Assembly (NCBI GenBank): GCA_045603485.1
Contig: JAZUMF010000066.1
Span: 1-12,779, forward strand
DNA: 12,779 nt
From: RGIG5952 sp045603485
GTDB lineage: Bacteria; Verrucomicrobiota; Kiritimatiellia; RFP12; JAAYLN01
Direction: 5' to 3'
Each line of letters opens with the position of its first letter. Within the stretch, counting starts at the first letter, position 1. Position numbers and translations under genes: made by a program. The notes beneath the pieces were generated by a model that searched no databases, had not been told where the DNA came from, and saw only the letters and a program-made list of their open reading frames with translations. This document shows, in pieces, positions 5,762 through 12,275 of this stretch.

Positions 5762-6958
5762 ATGAAACCGAGAATTTACGATGAGATTGTTTCGCAAAGC
5801 CTGAAAAATTTCAGGCAGATGGTTTTTTTGAGTGGGCCGCGGCAAGTGGGGAAGACAACGGTCGCCAAGGCTCATGCGAACCATTATTTGAACTGGGACA
5901 AGGACTCGGTTAAACAGCTTATTCTCTCGGGGCAGGATAGGGTCGGTGCCGAGTGTGAATTAGACCGTGTTCATGCCGAAATTCCGGTTGTCGCATTTGA
6001 CGAGATACATAAGTATCCAAGATGGAAACAGTTTCTTAAAGGGTTCTTTGACGATTATGAAGAGAACTGCCGCATAATTGCAACCGGGTCGGCGAGACTG
6101 GATGTCTATAAAAGAGGTGGCGACAGTATGATGGGAAGGTATTTCCCTTATCGTGTGCATCCTTTGAGCGTGGCGGAGTTGTTGACGACTGAACTTCCGG
6201 GCGAACGGATTGTCCGTCCGCCGTCAAAACTCGATGATGAAGAGTGGGCGGCACTTTGCGATTTCGGAGGCTTTCCCGAACCATTCCTTAAACGCAGCCG
6301 GATGTTTTCTTCGAGGTGGAACCGATTGAGACGGGAGCAGCTTCTTAAAAGTGATATTCGCGATTTGACGCGGATTACAGAAATCGATCAGTTAGGCGCT
6401 TTGGCAGAGATATTGACGAACCGTTCGGGCGAACAGCTTGTTTACAAGGCATTAGGAAATGAAGTGAAGATTGACGAGAAGACCGCGAAGAGCTGGACTA
6501 AAGCGTTGAAGCATCTTTTTTACGGTTTTGAGATTCGTCCATGGTATAAAAACATTGAGAATTCAATAAGAAAAACTCCCAAGTGGTTTTTGCGGGACTG
6601 GGCATCTGTGGCAGATCGAGGTAAGCGGTTTGAAACAATGGTGGCGTGCCATCTTTTAAAAGCCGCCGAAGGGTGGACGGATCTTGGATTGGGCGAGTTT
6701 GAACTTTTCTATATTCGAGACAAGCAGAAGAGAGAAGTGGATTTTCTTATGACGAAAGATTATGAGCCTTGGATGCTCGTTGAAGCGAAGAGCGGTGAGC
6801 GGAAGTTGTCGGAAAGTCTAATCCGTTTTGCAGATAAATTAAATGTGCCGCATGCCTTTCAGATTGTTAAAGACCTTCCATACGAAGATGTGGATCTCTT
6901 CAAATGCGAGCGTCCTGTGATTGCTCCGGCGAGAACATTTCTTTCGCAATTGCTGTGA
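5762..6958 (+). CDS. AAA_14 / DUF4143 ATPase
   Basis: 398 aa, cytosolic. N-terminal AAA_14 P-loop domain: Walker A GPRQVGKTT (25-33), Walker B VVAFDE (76-81), sensor-1-like ATGSAR (107-112), then MMGRYFPYRVHPLS (123-136), the conserved stretch of this family. Residues about 190-400 are DUF4143-like; the end has a PD-(D/E)XK-like arrangement, REVDF (Asp327) followed by VEAK (Glu341, Lys343), as in restriction-endonuclease folds. The family is very common and multicopy in gut and anaerobic bacteria; its biological role is not established (proposals include defence, transposition or maintenance of mobile DNA). The start ATG 5762 is chosen because the family begins 'MxxR.Y...' and because it coincides with the predicted transcription start. 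Not closely related to the ATPase at 7188: the spacing of motifs and the composition differ. Confidence 0.88.
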   Translation: MKPRIYDEIVSQSLKNFRQMVFLSGPRQVGKTTVAKAHANHYLNWDKDSVKQLILSGQDRVGAECELDRVHAEIPVVAFDEIHKYPRWKQFLKGFFDDYEENCRIIATGSARLDVYKRGGDSMMGRYFPYRVHPLSVAELLTTELPGERIVRPPSKLDDEEWAALCDFGGFPEPFLKRSRMFSSRWNRLRREQLLKSDIRDLTRITEIDQLGALAEILTNRSGEQLVYKALGNEVKIDEKTAKSWTKALKHLFYGFEIRPWYKNIENSIRKTPKWFLRDWASVADRGKRFETMVACHLLKAAEGWTDLGLGEFELFYIRDKQKREVDFLMTKDYEPWMLVEAKSGERKLSESLIRFADKLNVPHAFQIVKDLPYEDVDLFKCERPVIAPARTFLSQLL

Positions 6959-6977
6959 CAAATGCCTTATGAAGATA

Positions 6978-6986
6978 TGGTATAAT
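6978..6986 (+). promoter_or_regulatory. Extended -10 promoter (TGGTATAAT)
   Basis: Perfect TGnTATAAT. Predicted start about 6993, 3 nt before an ATG (6996) that opens only a 10-codon ORF (MRIFCGKFLQ). Any transcript would run some 195 nt before the ATPase gene at 7188. The region up to 7187 holds a T-rich stretch (7050-7075) but no convincing terminator hairpin. Confidence 0.5.
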
Positions 6987-7138
6987 ATTTAAGAAATGAG
7001 AATCTTTTGCGGAAAATTCTTGCAGTGACAAAGTGGTAAGGTGAGGCTTTTTTGTGCCAAAATTTTTTATTTGCATAGCGAAGTTGGGAAGGAGTTTTGT
7101 AAAAACTAATTTACACTATTTCCTTTTGTATAAGGATG

Positions 7139-7147
7139 TGTTAAAAT
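7139..7147 (+). promoter_or_regulatory. Putative extended -10 promoter (TGTTAAAAT) of the second ATPase
   Basis: TG-T-TAAAAT with no good -35. Predicted start about 7154, leaving a short leader that contains the GAGG ribosome binding site (7178-7181). Weaker than the other extended -10 boxes in the window. Confidence 0.35.
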
Positions 7148-7187
7148 AAATTTACAATTTATTCATTCTCAATTGATGAGGTTTATC

Positions 7188-8396
7188 ATGTATAAACGAG
7201 AAATGTATTTGCGAAGAATTCGCCCGTTTTACAAAAATGAACAGATTAAGGTTTTGTCTGGCGTTAGACGAGCGGGAAAGACTGAAATTCTTAAAATGAT
7301 ACAAGAGGAAGTTAGAACTTCCTATGATGACGCTCATATTGTTTACTTGAGTTTTGAACTTTTGGAAAATAAAGTATATCGCGTATCTGAGAATTTATAT
7401 TCCTTTATTGAGTCGAAGATTGTTGATGATGGCTTTTATTACATATTTTTAGATGAAATTCAATTTGTAGAGGATTGGCCTGAAGTGGTTAATTCGATTA
7501 AGACGAAATATCGTAATGTCAGTATTTTCTTAACAGGATCTAATAGCAAGTTACTTGATGACGATAAAGAAAGTATTCTTGGAGGTAGGACTATTTCTTT
7601 TCGCATTATGCCGTTCACATTTGCTGAGTTTTATGAGTTTAGAGTTCAGCAAGGCGTCTCTCAAGATCCTGAGCGTGAATTTATCGAGTACATGAAGTGG
7701 GGCGGATTCCCGTTGATATTTGCTGAAGAATACGATTCTCAGAAGCAGATTATGCTTGAGTCTATTTTTGATTCAATCGTTTTAAGAGATATTGTCAGGC
7801 GCAAAAAACTTAAAAGTTCATTGGAATTGGAGCATTTAATTGATTATCTTATAGCGTCTTCATCAAGTTATATATCAGGGCGAAATGTCTGCGATCGCCT
7901 TATGCGAAATGGGACGAGCTTATCATTGCCTAAGATACTTGAATTTATCAAGGCGGCAGATGAGTCGTGTATTGTTGATATTGTTCCTCGATATGATGTA
8001 GTAGGGCTACAGACGGTAGAATTTAACAATAAGAGTTATACATGTGATCCAGCATTCATCAATTATAAAAAATCACTCGTTAGTGATCTTTATGGTGTGC
8101 TCTTCGAGACGATTGTCTACAATGATTTAATAGCGCGTGGATATACTGTTCGTACGGGTTTCGCTCACGGTAAGGAAATAGATTTTATCGCTACAAAGGG
8201 GAATGGAGAGCGCATTTATATACAAGTCGCATACGAGATTACGGAAAAGAATCGCGAAAGGGAGTTCGTCAATTTTTCTTCCATAAAGGACAACTATCCT
8301 AAGTACGTTATTTCACGTGATCAGATCCAGCTTTCAGAAAATGGGATAATTCATATGAATATCGTCGACTTTTTACTCCGCTCATTGGAGAAGTAA
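7188..8396 (+). CDS. AAA_14 / DUF4143 ATPase, second family member
   Basis: 402 aa from ATG 7188. An in-frame TTG (7173) and ATG (7176) lie further upstream, but GAGG at 7178-7181 is 6 nt before ATG 7188, and the resulting N-terminus MYKREMYLRRIRPFYKNEQI is the usual start of this subfamily. Walker A is GVRRAGKT (25-32), Walker B YIFLDEIQ (Asp89, Glu90), sensor-1-like LTGSNS (115-120), followed by LGGRTISFRIMPFTFAEF (131-148), all typical. The C-terminal DUF4143 part ends with GKEIDF and then YIQVAY, the nuclease-fold-like positions, with Gln where the other ATPase has Glu-x-Lys. Translation here is SD-led, unlike the other two ATPases in the window. AT-rich compared with the operon that follows. 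Role unknown; cytosolic. Confidence 0.88.
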   Translation: MYKREMYLRRIRPFYKNEQIKVLSGVRRAGKTEILKMIQEEVRTSYDDAHIVYLSFELLENKVYRVSENLYSFIESKIVDDGFYYIFLDEIQFVEDWPEVVNSIKTKYRNVSIFLTGSNSKLLDDDKESILGGRTISFRIMPFTFAEFYEFRVQQGVSQDPEREFIEYMKWGGFPLIFAEEYDSQKQIMLESIFDSIVLRDIVRRKKLKSSLELEHLIDYLIASSSSYISGRNVCDRLMRNGTSLSLPKILEFIKAADESCIVDIVPRYDVVGLQTVEFNNKSYTCDPAFINYKKSLVSDLYGVLFETIVYNDLIARGYTVRTGFAHGKEIDFIATKGNGERIYIQVAYEITEKNREREFVNFSSIKDNYPKYVISRDQIQLSENGIIHMNIVDFLLRSLEK

Positions 8397-8414
8397 AATT
8401 CGCAATGTTGGAAT

Positions 8415-8423
8415 TGTTATAAT
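8415..8423 (+). promoter_or_regulatory. Extended -10 promoter (TGTTATAAT) of the jetDAB-like operon
   Basis: Perfect TGnTATAAT, 19 bp after the stop codon of the ATPase. Predicted start about 8430 gives a leader of about 83 nt for the gene at 8513. No -35 consensus and no terminator between the ATPase and this promoter, so read-through from the ATPase is possible. Confidence 0.55.
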
Positions 8424-8512
8424 TGTCGCGGTTAAAGGTGATATGTTAATAAAATGTGAAGTAGATTGGTTTTTGCCTAAAAGAATGTTTTCTGGTAAGG
8501 TTGTTGTAGTCT

Positions 8513-9760
8513 ATGTTAAGTAAATCAGAAATCAAAACGGCAATCGAAAAGGCTCCGACAGTAGGGGAGGCCGTTGAGAAACTTGCATCTAAAGTTGCGC
8601 ACGGAGTGCGGCTACCCGAGACGTTCTCTGTCAAGAATCTTGATTACGATGCCCAGCGCGAACTTGAGCGACTTTTCGGGGCGATCGGGCAGCGCACTTC
8701 TGACGGGCGGTTTTACATTTCGATACCGCCGTTCTTTCGTGAGCGGACCGTGTGGCGTGAGGCTTTTGAGTATTTCGGACTCGCTAAGGAAGATCGTGAA
8801 TGTGACGATGAAGATGTTTTTGCGCGGCTTAAACTGATGGAGCCTGAGTTGACGCCTTTGATCGATTCGCTCGCCGCCAATGAAGAAGTCGCGCGGTTTG
8901 TCGCAAGATCGGAAAATAGAAAAGACTGGAAGCGCCTTTTTCTTTCATTCGTAAAACGATTCTCAGATTTGGAGTGCGGACGGATCACAACGCTCTCGCA
9001 GCTTGGTTCCGATTGGTTCGGCGACAGCAAAAAACTCCGCAGTGGCGCATTGAGGCGTCAGCTCGTCATTATTGCCGCTATGCTGTCTGATATGGATGCT
9101 GATGACGAAAGACTTGTGCTTGAAGGAGCATTGATTGTTGATAATCCTTATACAAGCAGCGTAACATTTTCTTTGCCGGTGACTTTGATTATGAAGGACG
9201 GTGCTGTATTTGATTATCCTTCGCGCTATCATATGAGACGGATGGCGGTGCAATTACCGCTCGAAACGGTTGTTAACATTGAGAGGGTGGAATGGGATGT
9301 TAAACCGCAGACGATAACGACGAGCGAAAACGCCGCGCCTTTCGCCAATATGGTTGCCAAAGGCGTCGCATGCGTTTATACGGCCGGGTACCCGTGTCTT
9401 GCGGTGAAGGTTTTCCTTAATAGGCTTTCAAAGAGCGGATCAAAATGCATTCATGAGGGCGATGCCGATCTGGATGGCTTCCGTATCGCCAAGGAAGTCG
9501 GAAATTGCATTCCCCTTAAAGATGTTGTCGCTTGTGATGTTCTTAAAGTCGCCTCTTCGGAGGATGGGCGCGAATTGTCAGCCGAGCAGATAAAGCGAGC
9601 GTCTGTGTTTTTATCAAACCCGAAGTACGATGATTATGAGTTCGTCGATGAGATTCGGTGTTTGATTGGACGCGGTAAGTGGATTGAGCAGGAGTCGTTC
9701 GCGGAGATTTTGAAAAGTAGAAGAGTAAGGGGGCGGGAAGATGAAGAGAAAACGCAATAA
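8513..9760 (+). CDS. jetD: JetD-like Toprim nuclease subunit of a Wadjet system
   Basis: 415 aa. The C-terminal third is a Toprim-type domain of the DUF2220/JetD kind: ITTSENAAPF with the catalytic-type Glu272, a following strand VACVYTAGYP (285-294), and HEGDADLDGFRI (314-325) with acidic residues Asp317, Asp319 and Asp321. In Wadjet/MksBEFG systems this subunit is the nuclease that cuts circular plasmid DNA once the SMC complex has reeled it in. Residues about 60-260 are an all-new N-terminal/middle part as expected for JetD (DNA- and kleisin-contacting in known systems), with no motif I can name. Starts at ATG 8513 with only a weak AAGG 12 nt upstream. It overlaps the next gene by 20 nt, so translation is probably coupled. 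Being first in the operon is unusual compared with the best known jetABCD order. The gene symbol rests on motif and context recognition, not on an alignment. Confidence 0.8.
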   Translation: MLSKSEIKTAIEKAPTVGEAVEKLASKVAHGVRLPETFSVKNLDYDAQRELERLFGAIGQRTSDGRFYISIPPFFRERTVWREAFEYFGLAKEDRECDDEDVFARLKLMEPELTPLIDSLAANEEVARFVARSENRKDWKRLFLSFVKRFSDLECGRITTLSQLGSDWFGDSKKLRSGALRRQLVIIAAMLSDMDADDERLVLEGALIVDNPYTSSVTFSLPVTLIMKDGAVFDYPSRYHMRRMAVQLPLETVVNIERVEWDVKPQTITTSENAAPFANMVAKGVACVYTAGYPCLAVKVFLNRLSKSGSKCIHEGDADLDGFRIAKEVGNCIPLKDVVACDVLKVASSEDGRELSAEQIKRASVFLSNPKYDDYEFVDEIRCLIGRGKWIEQESFAEILKSRRVRGREDEEKTQ

Positions 9761-11381
9761 CTCCGATTCAGCCGATTTGTTCGCCGTTTCTGCCGTTCAA
9801 TCGGATAGCGACACCGCCGATGCGAAGATGGAGGATCGAGTTCAGGCAACGCTTATTTCTTCGCCGCTCGTAGACGAGACGAAGGATTGGCTTTCGGCTC
9901 GCGCGCTTACATTGGGGAATATGCTTTCGAGCGAACGCGCTGCCGAGTATGTGGCGTGTCTTCGCGCATTGGCGGCATTTCGTGAAGAACATGAACCGGA
10001 GCCTCTTCATGAAGATGTGGAACTTAGGGTCTGCGGGGAAGATGCGGATGCGTTTGCTGTTTCGGCGTTCAAGAGCGACATTCGGCAACTGAAAGAATGG
10101 GGACTCATTACAGAGCGAATAGAAAAAGAACGCCTTCGCGGATATCGCGACAACAGGCGCACCAAGTTCCGCTACAGAATCTGTGATGATGCGGCGGCAT
10201 TTGTGGAGTGGCTGGCGGCGCGGCGCGCGTATGATCTTGAGCCCGGCGGCGGAGACGAGACGGGCAATCTCCTGGATATGCAGCGTTCGCTCGTTTCGGA
10301 ATTGCGCAGAATGCTTAACCGCGTCGATCTGCAGAATCTCGGATATGAGACGGCGGGAGATATTCTTTTTCGCGTCGAGCAGATGTCGCGCCATATTGAC
10401 ATGACGGCGCGTGCTCTTCAAGAACTTAACTTGCGCCTTCTCGATTTTGGCGTCGCGGACTTTTCGGTGGATGAAGCCAAATTGATTGTCGGAGAACTCG
10501 CGCTCTTCCTTGAGAGGTTCGGCCGCAGGTTCGGGACGCTCAGGGAAGATATTTTGCGTGATGTTGAGGAGATGCGTCGCGAATGCCATCGTAAGCGTTG
10601 GAATGCCTGTGCCGAAACGATGAAGGCCGAAGCTACGCGTTTCCGGCACATCGCATCGGTCAAGGTACCGGACTCCGAGCGCATATTGGCCGATGTCTCG
10701 CTTTTCTACGGCGCGGGCGGGACGCTTGTTTCGCTCATGTCGCGCGTCGGGGATTCCGCGCGGAAGGTGTGGGGAAAGCTCAACGCGAAGCTTCGCGAAC
10801 TTGAGCGGCGCAATCACCGGATAGAGGATATCGCCAAAAGGCTTGAGGAAATCGCCACCCTTGATGAGGACGCGGTTCCGCATGGTTGGCTCACCTCTCT
10901 TCTGGAACAGGCGAACATGAAGGGCGATGCTCAGGCCAGTCCCAACGGCGAGAAGTCGCTTCCGCCGATGCCGAAGAAATCATCGCAGAAAAGTTCCGAA
11001 AAGATCGTTTCGTGGATTACGCCGCGCAAGGTCGGCGAGCGGCCGGATGTCGCGTCCATTGCGGAGGAGAAGGCTCGTCGGATGCGCGAGTGGATGGAGA
11101 TGAAGCGTATTTATCCGTCGAAGGAGGGTGCGATCCTGTTGGGTGCGGGTGAATATTCGCAGTTCGGCGATTTTTCGAATATCATGCAGACTCTTGAGTA
11201 TGTTCGGCTCGGGAACGGCGAACGGGCGAAGAAGCTTCTGTTTGTCGAAGGGCGACCGGCCGGTAAAAGTACGGAGGTGAAGATAAACGAATCGAGTCTT
11301 TCGTTCGAGGATATTGAACTTGATCGGTGCGGTAATGAGCAACAGGCGCATGAGAAGGAGGATTTAATTTATGAAAATTGA
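9741..11381 (+). CDS. jetA: JetA-like kleisin (MukF/MksF analogue) of a Wadjet system
   Basis: 546 aa. The N-terminal region has a winged-helix kleisin-like start: SERAAEYVACLRALAAFREE (64-83) followed by HEPEPLHEDV, then FKSDIRQLKEWGLITER (110-126) and RLRGYRDNRRTKFRYRI (131-147). This 'rd-L-...eWG-L-...-R-.-yRD-R.rrfrYr' pattern is characteristic of the non-SMC kleisin subunits of MukF/MksF/JetA type. Residues 180-375 are long amphipathic helices (helical bundle), 395-425 a hydrophilic Pro/Ser/Lys-rich linker, and 440-528 a second compact domain that would contact the SMC head. In Wadjet this protein bridges the two SMC heads. GC-rich. It overlaps jetD by 20 nt, has the SD-like run AAGGGGG at 9727-9733, and overlaps the next gene by 11 nt. 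Type (I, II or III) is not decided: the sequence does not obviously match DUF3375. Confidence 0.72.
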   Translation: MKRKRNNSDSADLFAVSAVQSDSDTADAKMEDRVQATLISSPLVDETKDWLSARALTLGNMLSSERAAEYVACLRALAAFREEHEPEPLHEDVELRVCGEDADAFAVSAFKSDIRQLKEWGLITERIEKERLRGYRDNRRTKFRYRICDDAAAFVEWLAARRAYDLEPGGGDETGNLLDMQRSLVSELRRMLNRVDLQNLGYETAGDILFRVEQMSRHIDMTARALQELNLRLLDFGVADFSVDEAKLIVGELALFLERFGRRFGTLREDILRDVEEMRRECHRKRWNACAETMKAEATRFRHIASVKVPDSERILADVSLFYGAGGTLVSLMSRVGDSARKVWGKLNAKLRELERRNHRIEDIAKRLEEIATLDEDAVPHGWLTSLLEQANMKGDAQASPNGEKSLPPMPKKSSQKSSEKIVSWITPRKVGERPDVASIAEEKARRMREWMEMKRIYPSKEGAILLGAGEYSQFGDFSNIMQTLEYVRLGNGERAKKLLFVEGRPAGKSTEVKINESSLSFEDIELDRCGNEQQAHEKEDLIYEN

Positions 11382-12003
11382 AGAATTGATTGACGGCGGC
11401 GAACAGACGGCGGTTAATGTACGCGCTGTTCTGAATATATTATTGGAGGCTCCGTACTTTTATAAGACGGATGACGAACGGCTCTTTCTTGTTTTGATGC
11501 GCTACAAGAGGGCGTTCGAGGCGTTCTTCGAGAAGTTTTTCGGTTGGAAGCTGGTGATGGATGGGAAATGCGCGCGTCTTTATAAGCCCAAATGGTTTAA
11601 TGAGGAAATCACACTTCCGAATCGCGATATGTTCACCTTTACGAAGCGCGATGAGTGTATGGCGTTTCTGCTGCTGCTTGAATTTTTCGAGCGCGAATGC
11701 CGTGAGCAGGGGGTGACGGCGGACGATCGGGATAATCTCCGTTTCAGGTTCGGCGATCTGCTGGAATATTCGTCGTCTCGTTTTCGCGCTCTTATGAGCG
11801 GTAAAGAGGAAAACTATACTGATGAGCGCGTGCGTCAGATTTTGAAGGGAATTATGCCGCAACTGGAGAAGTACCGTTTCCTGCACAAAGTAAAGCCGTC
11901 GGCAGATGACAGCGTGAGCGAGAACGAGACGATATTCGAATGCCTTCCCGCGATGTGGCACTATCAGGCCGCGGAACTCGCCAAGCCGGTGACGGAGGAG
12001 TGA
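11371..12003 (+). CDS. jetB: JetB-like (MukE/MksE analogue) subunit of a Wadjet system
   Basis: 210 aa, acidic, cytosolic. Pattern: an N-terminal helix with LLEAPYFYKTDDERLFLVLMRY split over residues 25-45, FFGWKLVMDG with CARLYK (56-71), then MFTFTKRDECMAFLLLLEFF (87-106). A 'GW.L..D...A.LYK' strand pair followed by a tightly helical 'F.R.' segment is the layout of DUF4194/DUF6063-type winged-helix JetB proteins, which dimerise and bind the kleisin. Position after a kleisin-like gene, the 11-nt overlap and an excellent SD (AAGGAGG, 11355-11361) support the assignment. In known systems the SMC gene jetC follows immediately and is usually coupled; here a promoter and repeats follow instead, and no P-loop or coiled-coil protein is encoded. 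Confidence 0.68.
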   Translation: MKIEELIDGGEQTAVNVRAVLNILLEAPYFYKTDDERLFLVLMRYKRAFEAFFEKFFGWKLVMDGKCARLYKPKWFNEEITLPNRDMFTFTKRDECMAFLLLLEFFERECREQGVTADDRDNLRFRFGDLLEYSSSRFRALMSGKEENYTDERVRQILKGIMPQLEKYRFLHKVKPSADDSVSENETIFECLPAMWHYQAAELAKPVTEE

Positions 12004-12012
12004 AGTCGCGCC

Positions 12013-12037
12013 TATCATTATCGGTACAAAAATGATA
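12013..12037. promoter_or_regulatory. Inverted repeat overlapping the -10 box of the small ORF
   Basis: TATCATT (12013-12019) and AATGATA (12031-12037) are perfect 7-bp inverted arms with an 11-bp centre. The right arm covers the TGATA of the extended -10. This is a possible operator for a dimeric repressor; as RNA it could form a weak stem behind jetB. Confidence 0.4.
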
Positions 12038-12041
12038 TAAT
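12033..12041 (+). promoter_or_regulatory. Extended -10 promoter (TGATATAAT)
   Basis: Perfect TGnTATAAT starting 30 bp after the jetB stop. Predicted start about 12048, leaving a 19-nt leader with GGAG (12058-12061) before ATG 12067. Shows that transcription is restarted after jetB. Confidence 0.6.
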
Positions 12042-12066
12042 ATTGACGCTTTTTGACGGAGAAATT

Positions 12067-12189
12067 ATGTCTTCACCAATTTTCACAAATCGATTTGCGG
12101 ATATGAGTGTTGATTTGTGGATTTTAAGGGGAATTTCGAATCAAAGTTATCTAAATGCCCGACTGAAAATTCGACAATTAACGGAATGA
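12067..12189 (+). CDS. Small ORF of unknown function, 40 aa
   Basis: Promoter (TGATATAAT), SD GGAG at 5 nt and ATG 12067 are all in place, so expression is plausible. The product starts MSSPIFTNRFADMSVDLWIL and ends with ...SYLNARLKIRQLTE. No family recognised, no signal peptide or membrane helix. Its last 20 codons are written in the 23-bp tandem repeat that continues beyond the stop codon, so the C-terminus may be an accidental translation of repeat DNA and the ORF may be the stub of a longer gene lost when the repeat array or the neighbouring ATPase arrived. It sits where jetC would be expected but shows no SMC (P-loop) sequence. Confidence 0.4.
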   Translation: MSSPIFTNRFADMSVDLWILRGISNQSYLNARLKIRQLTE

Positions 12190-12243
12190 AAGTAATCCAA
12201 ATACCCGAATGAGAATTAGCCAATCACCCGAATGCTTGTGCGT
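12129..12243. repeat. Degenerate 23-bp tandem repeat, about five copies
   Basis: Units begin at 12129 (weakest), 12152, 12175, 12198 and 12221, with a common core like ACCCGAATGAGAATTAGCCA. Comparing two-unit blocks, 12151-12188 and 12197-12234 match at 29 of 38 positions. There are no unique spacers, so this is not a CRISPR array. Length and head-to-tail arrangement are iteron- or operator-like. The array stops just before the GGGGAATTTGATATAATT promoter block of the third ATPase, mirroring the 32-bp repeats in front of the first ATPase. Confidence 0.7.
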
Positions 12244-12256
12244 GGCAAGGGGAATT

Positions 12257-12265
12257 TGATATAAT
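12257..12265 (+). promoter_or_regulatory. Extended -10 promoter (TGATATAAT) of the third ATPase
   Basis: TATAAT at 12260-12265 preceded by TGA, inside GGGGAATTTGATATAATT (12248-12265), nearly identical to the block at the first ATPase. Predicted start about 12272, between ATG 12271 and ATG 12276, so the mRNA would be leaderless or have only a few leader bases. No SD is possible. Confidence 0.6.
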
Positions 12266-12275
12266 TCACGATGTT

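Noticed and set aside
7173..7187. Earlier start (TTG 7173 or ATG 7176) for the second ATPase
   Set aside because: The GAGG at 7178-7181 lies inside that extension and is well placed for ATG 7188, and the family N-terminus begins at MYKRE.
9768..10883. 371-codon open frame on the minus strand opposite the jetA-like gene
   Set aside because: It is the shadow of a GC-rich coding frame; the plus strand has the kleisin-like pattern, SD and overlapping operon neighbours, whereas the antisense translation has no recognisable motif.
11440..12018. 192-codon minus-strand frame opposite the jetB-like gene
   Set aside because: Same reason: antisense shadow of a well-supported plus-strand gene with a perfect SD.
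12067..12189. Truncated jetC (SMC) start
   Set aside because: The 40 residues contain no P-loop or SMC-like N-terminus; the position alone does not support it.
12129..12243. Possible CRISPR array
   Set aside because: Units are head-to-tail 23-mers without unique spacers and are strongly diverged; no cas genes are present.
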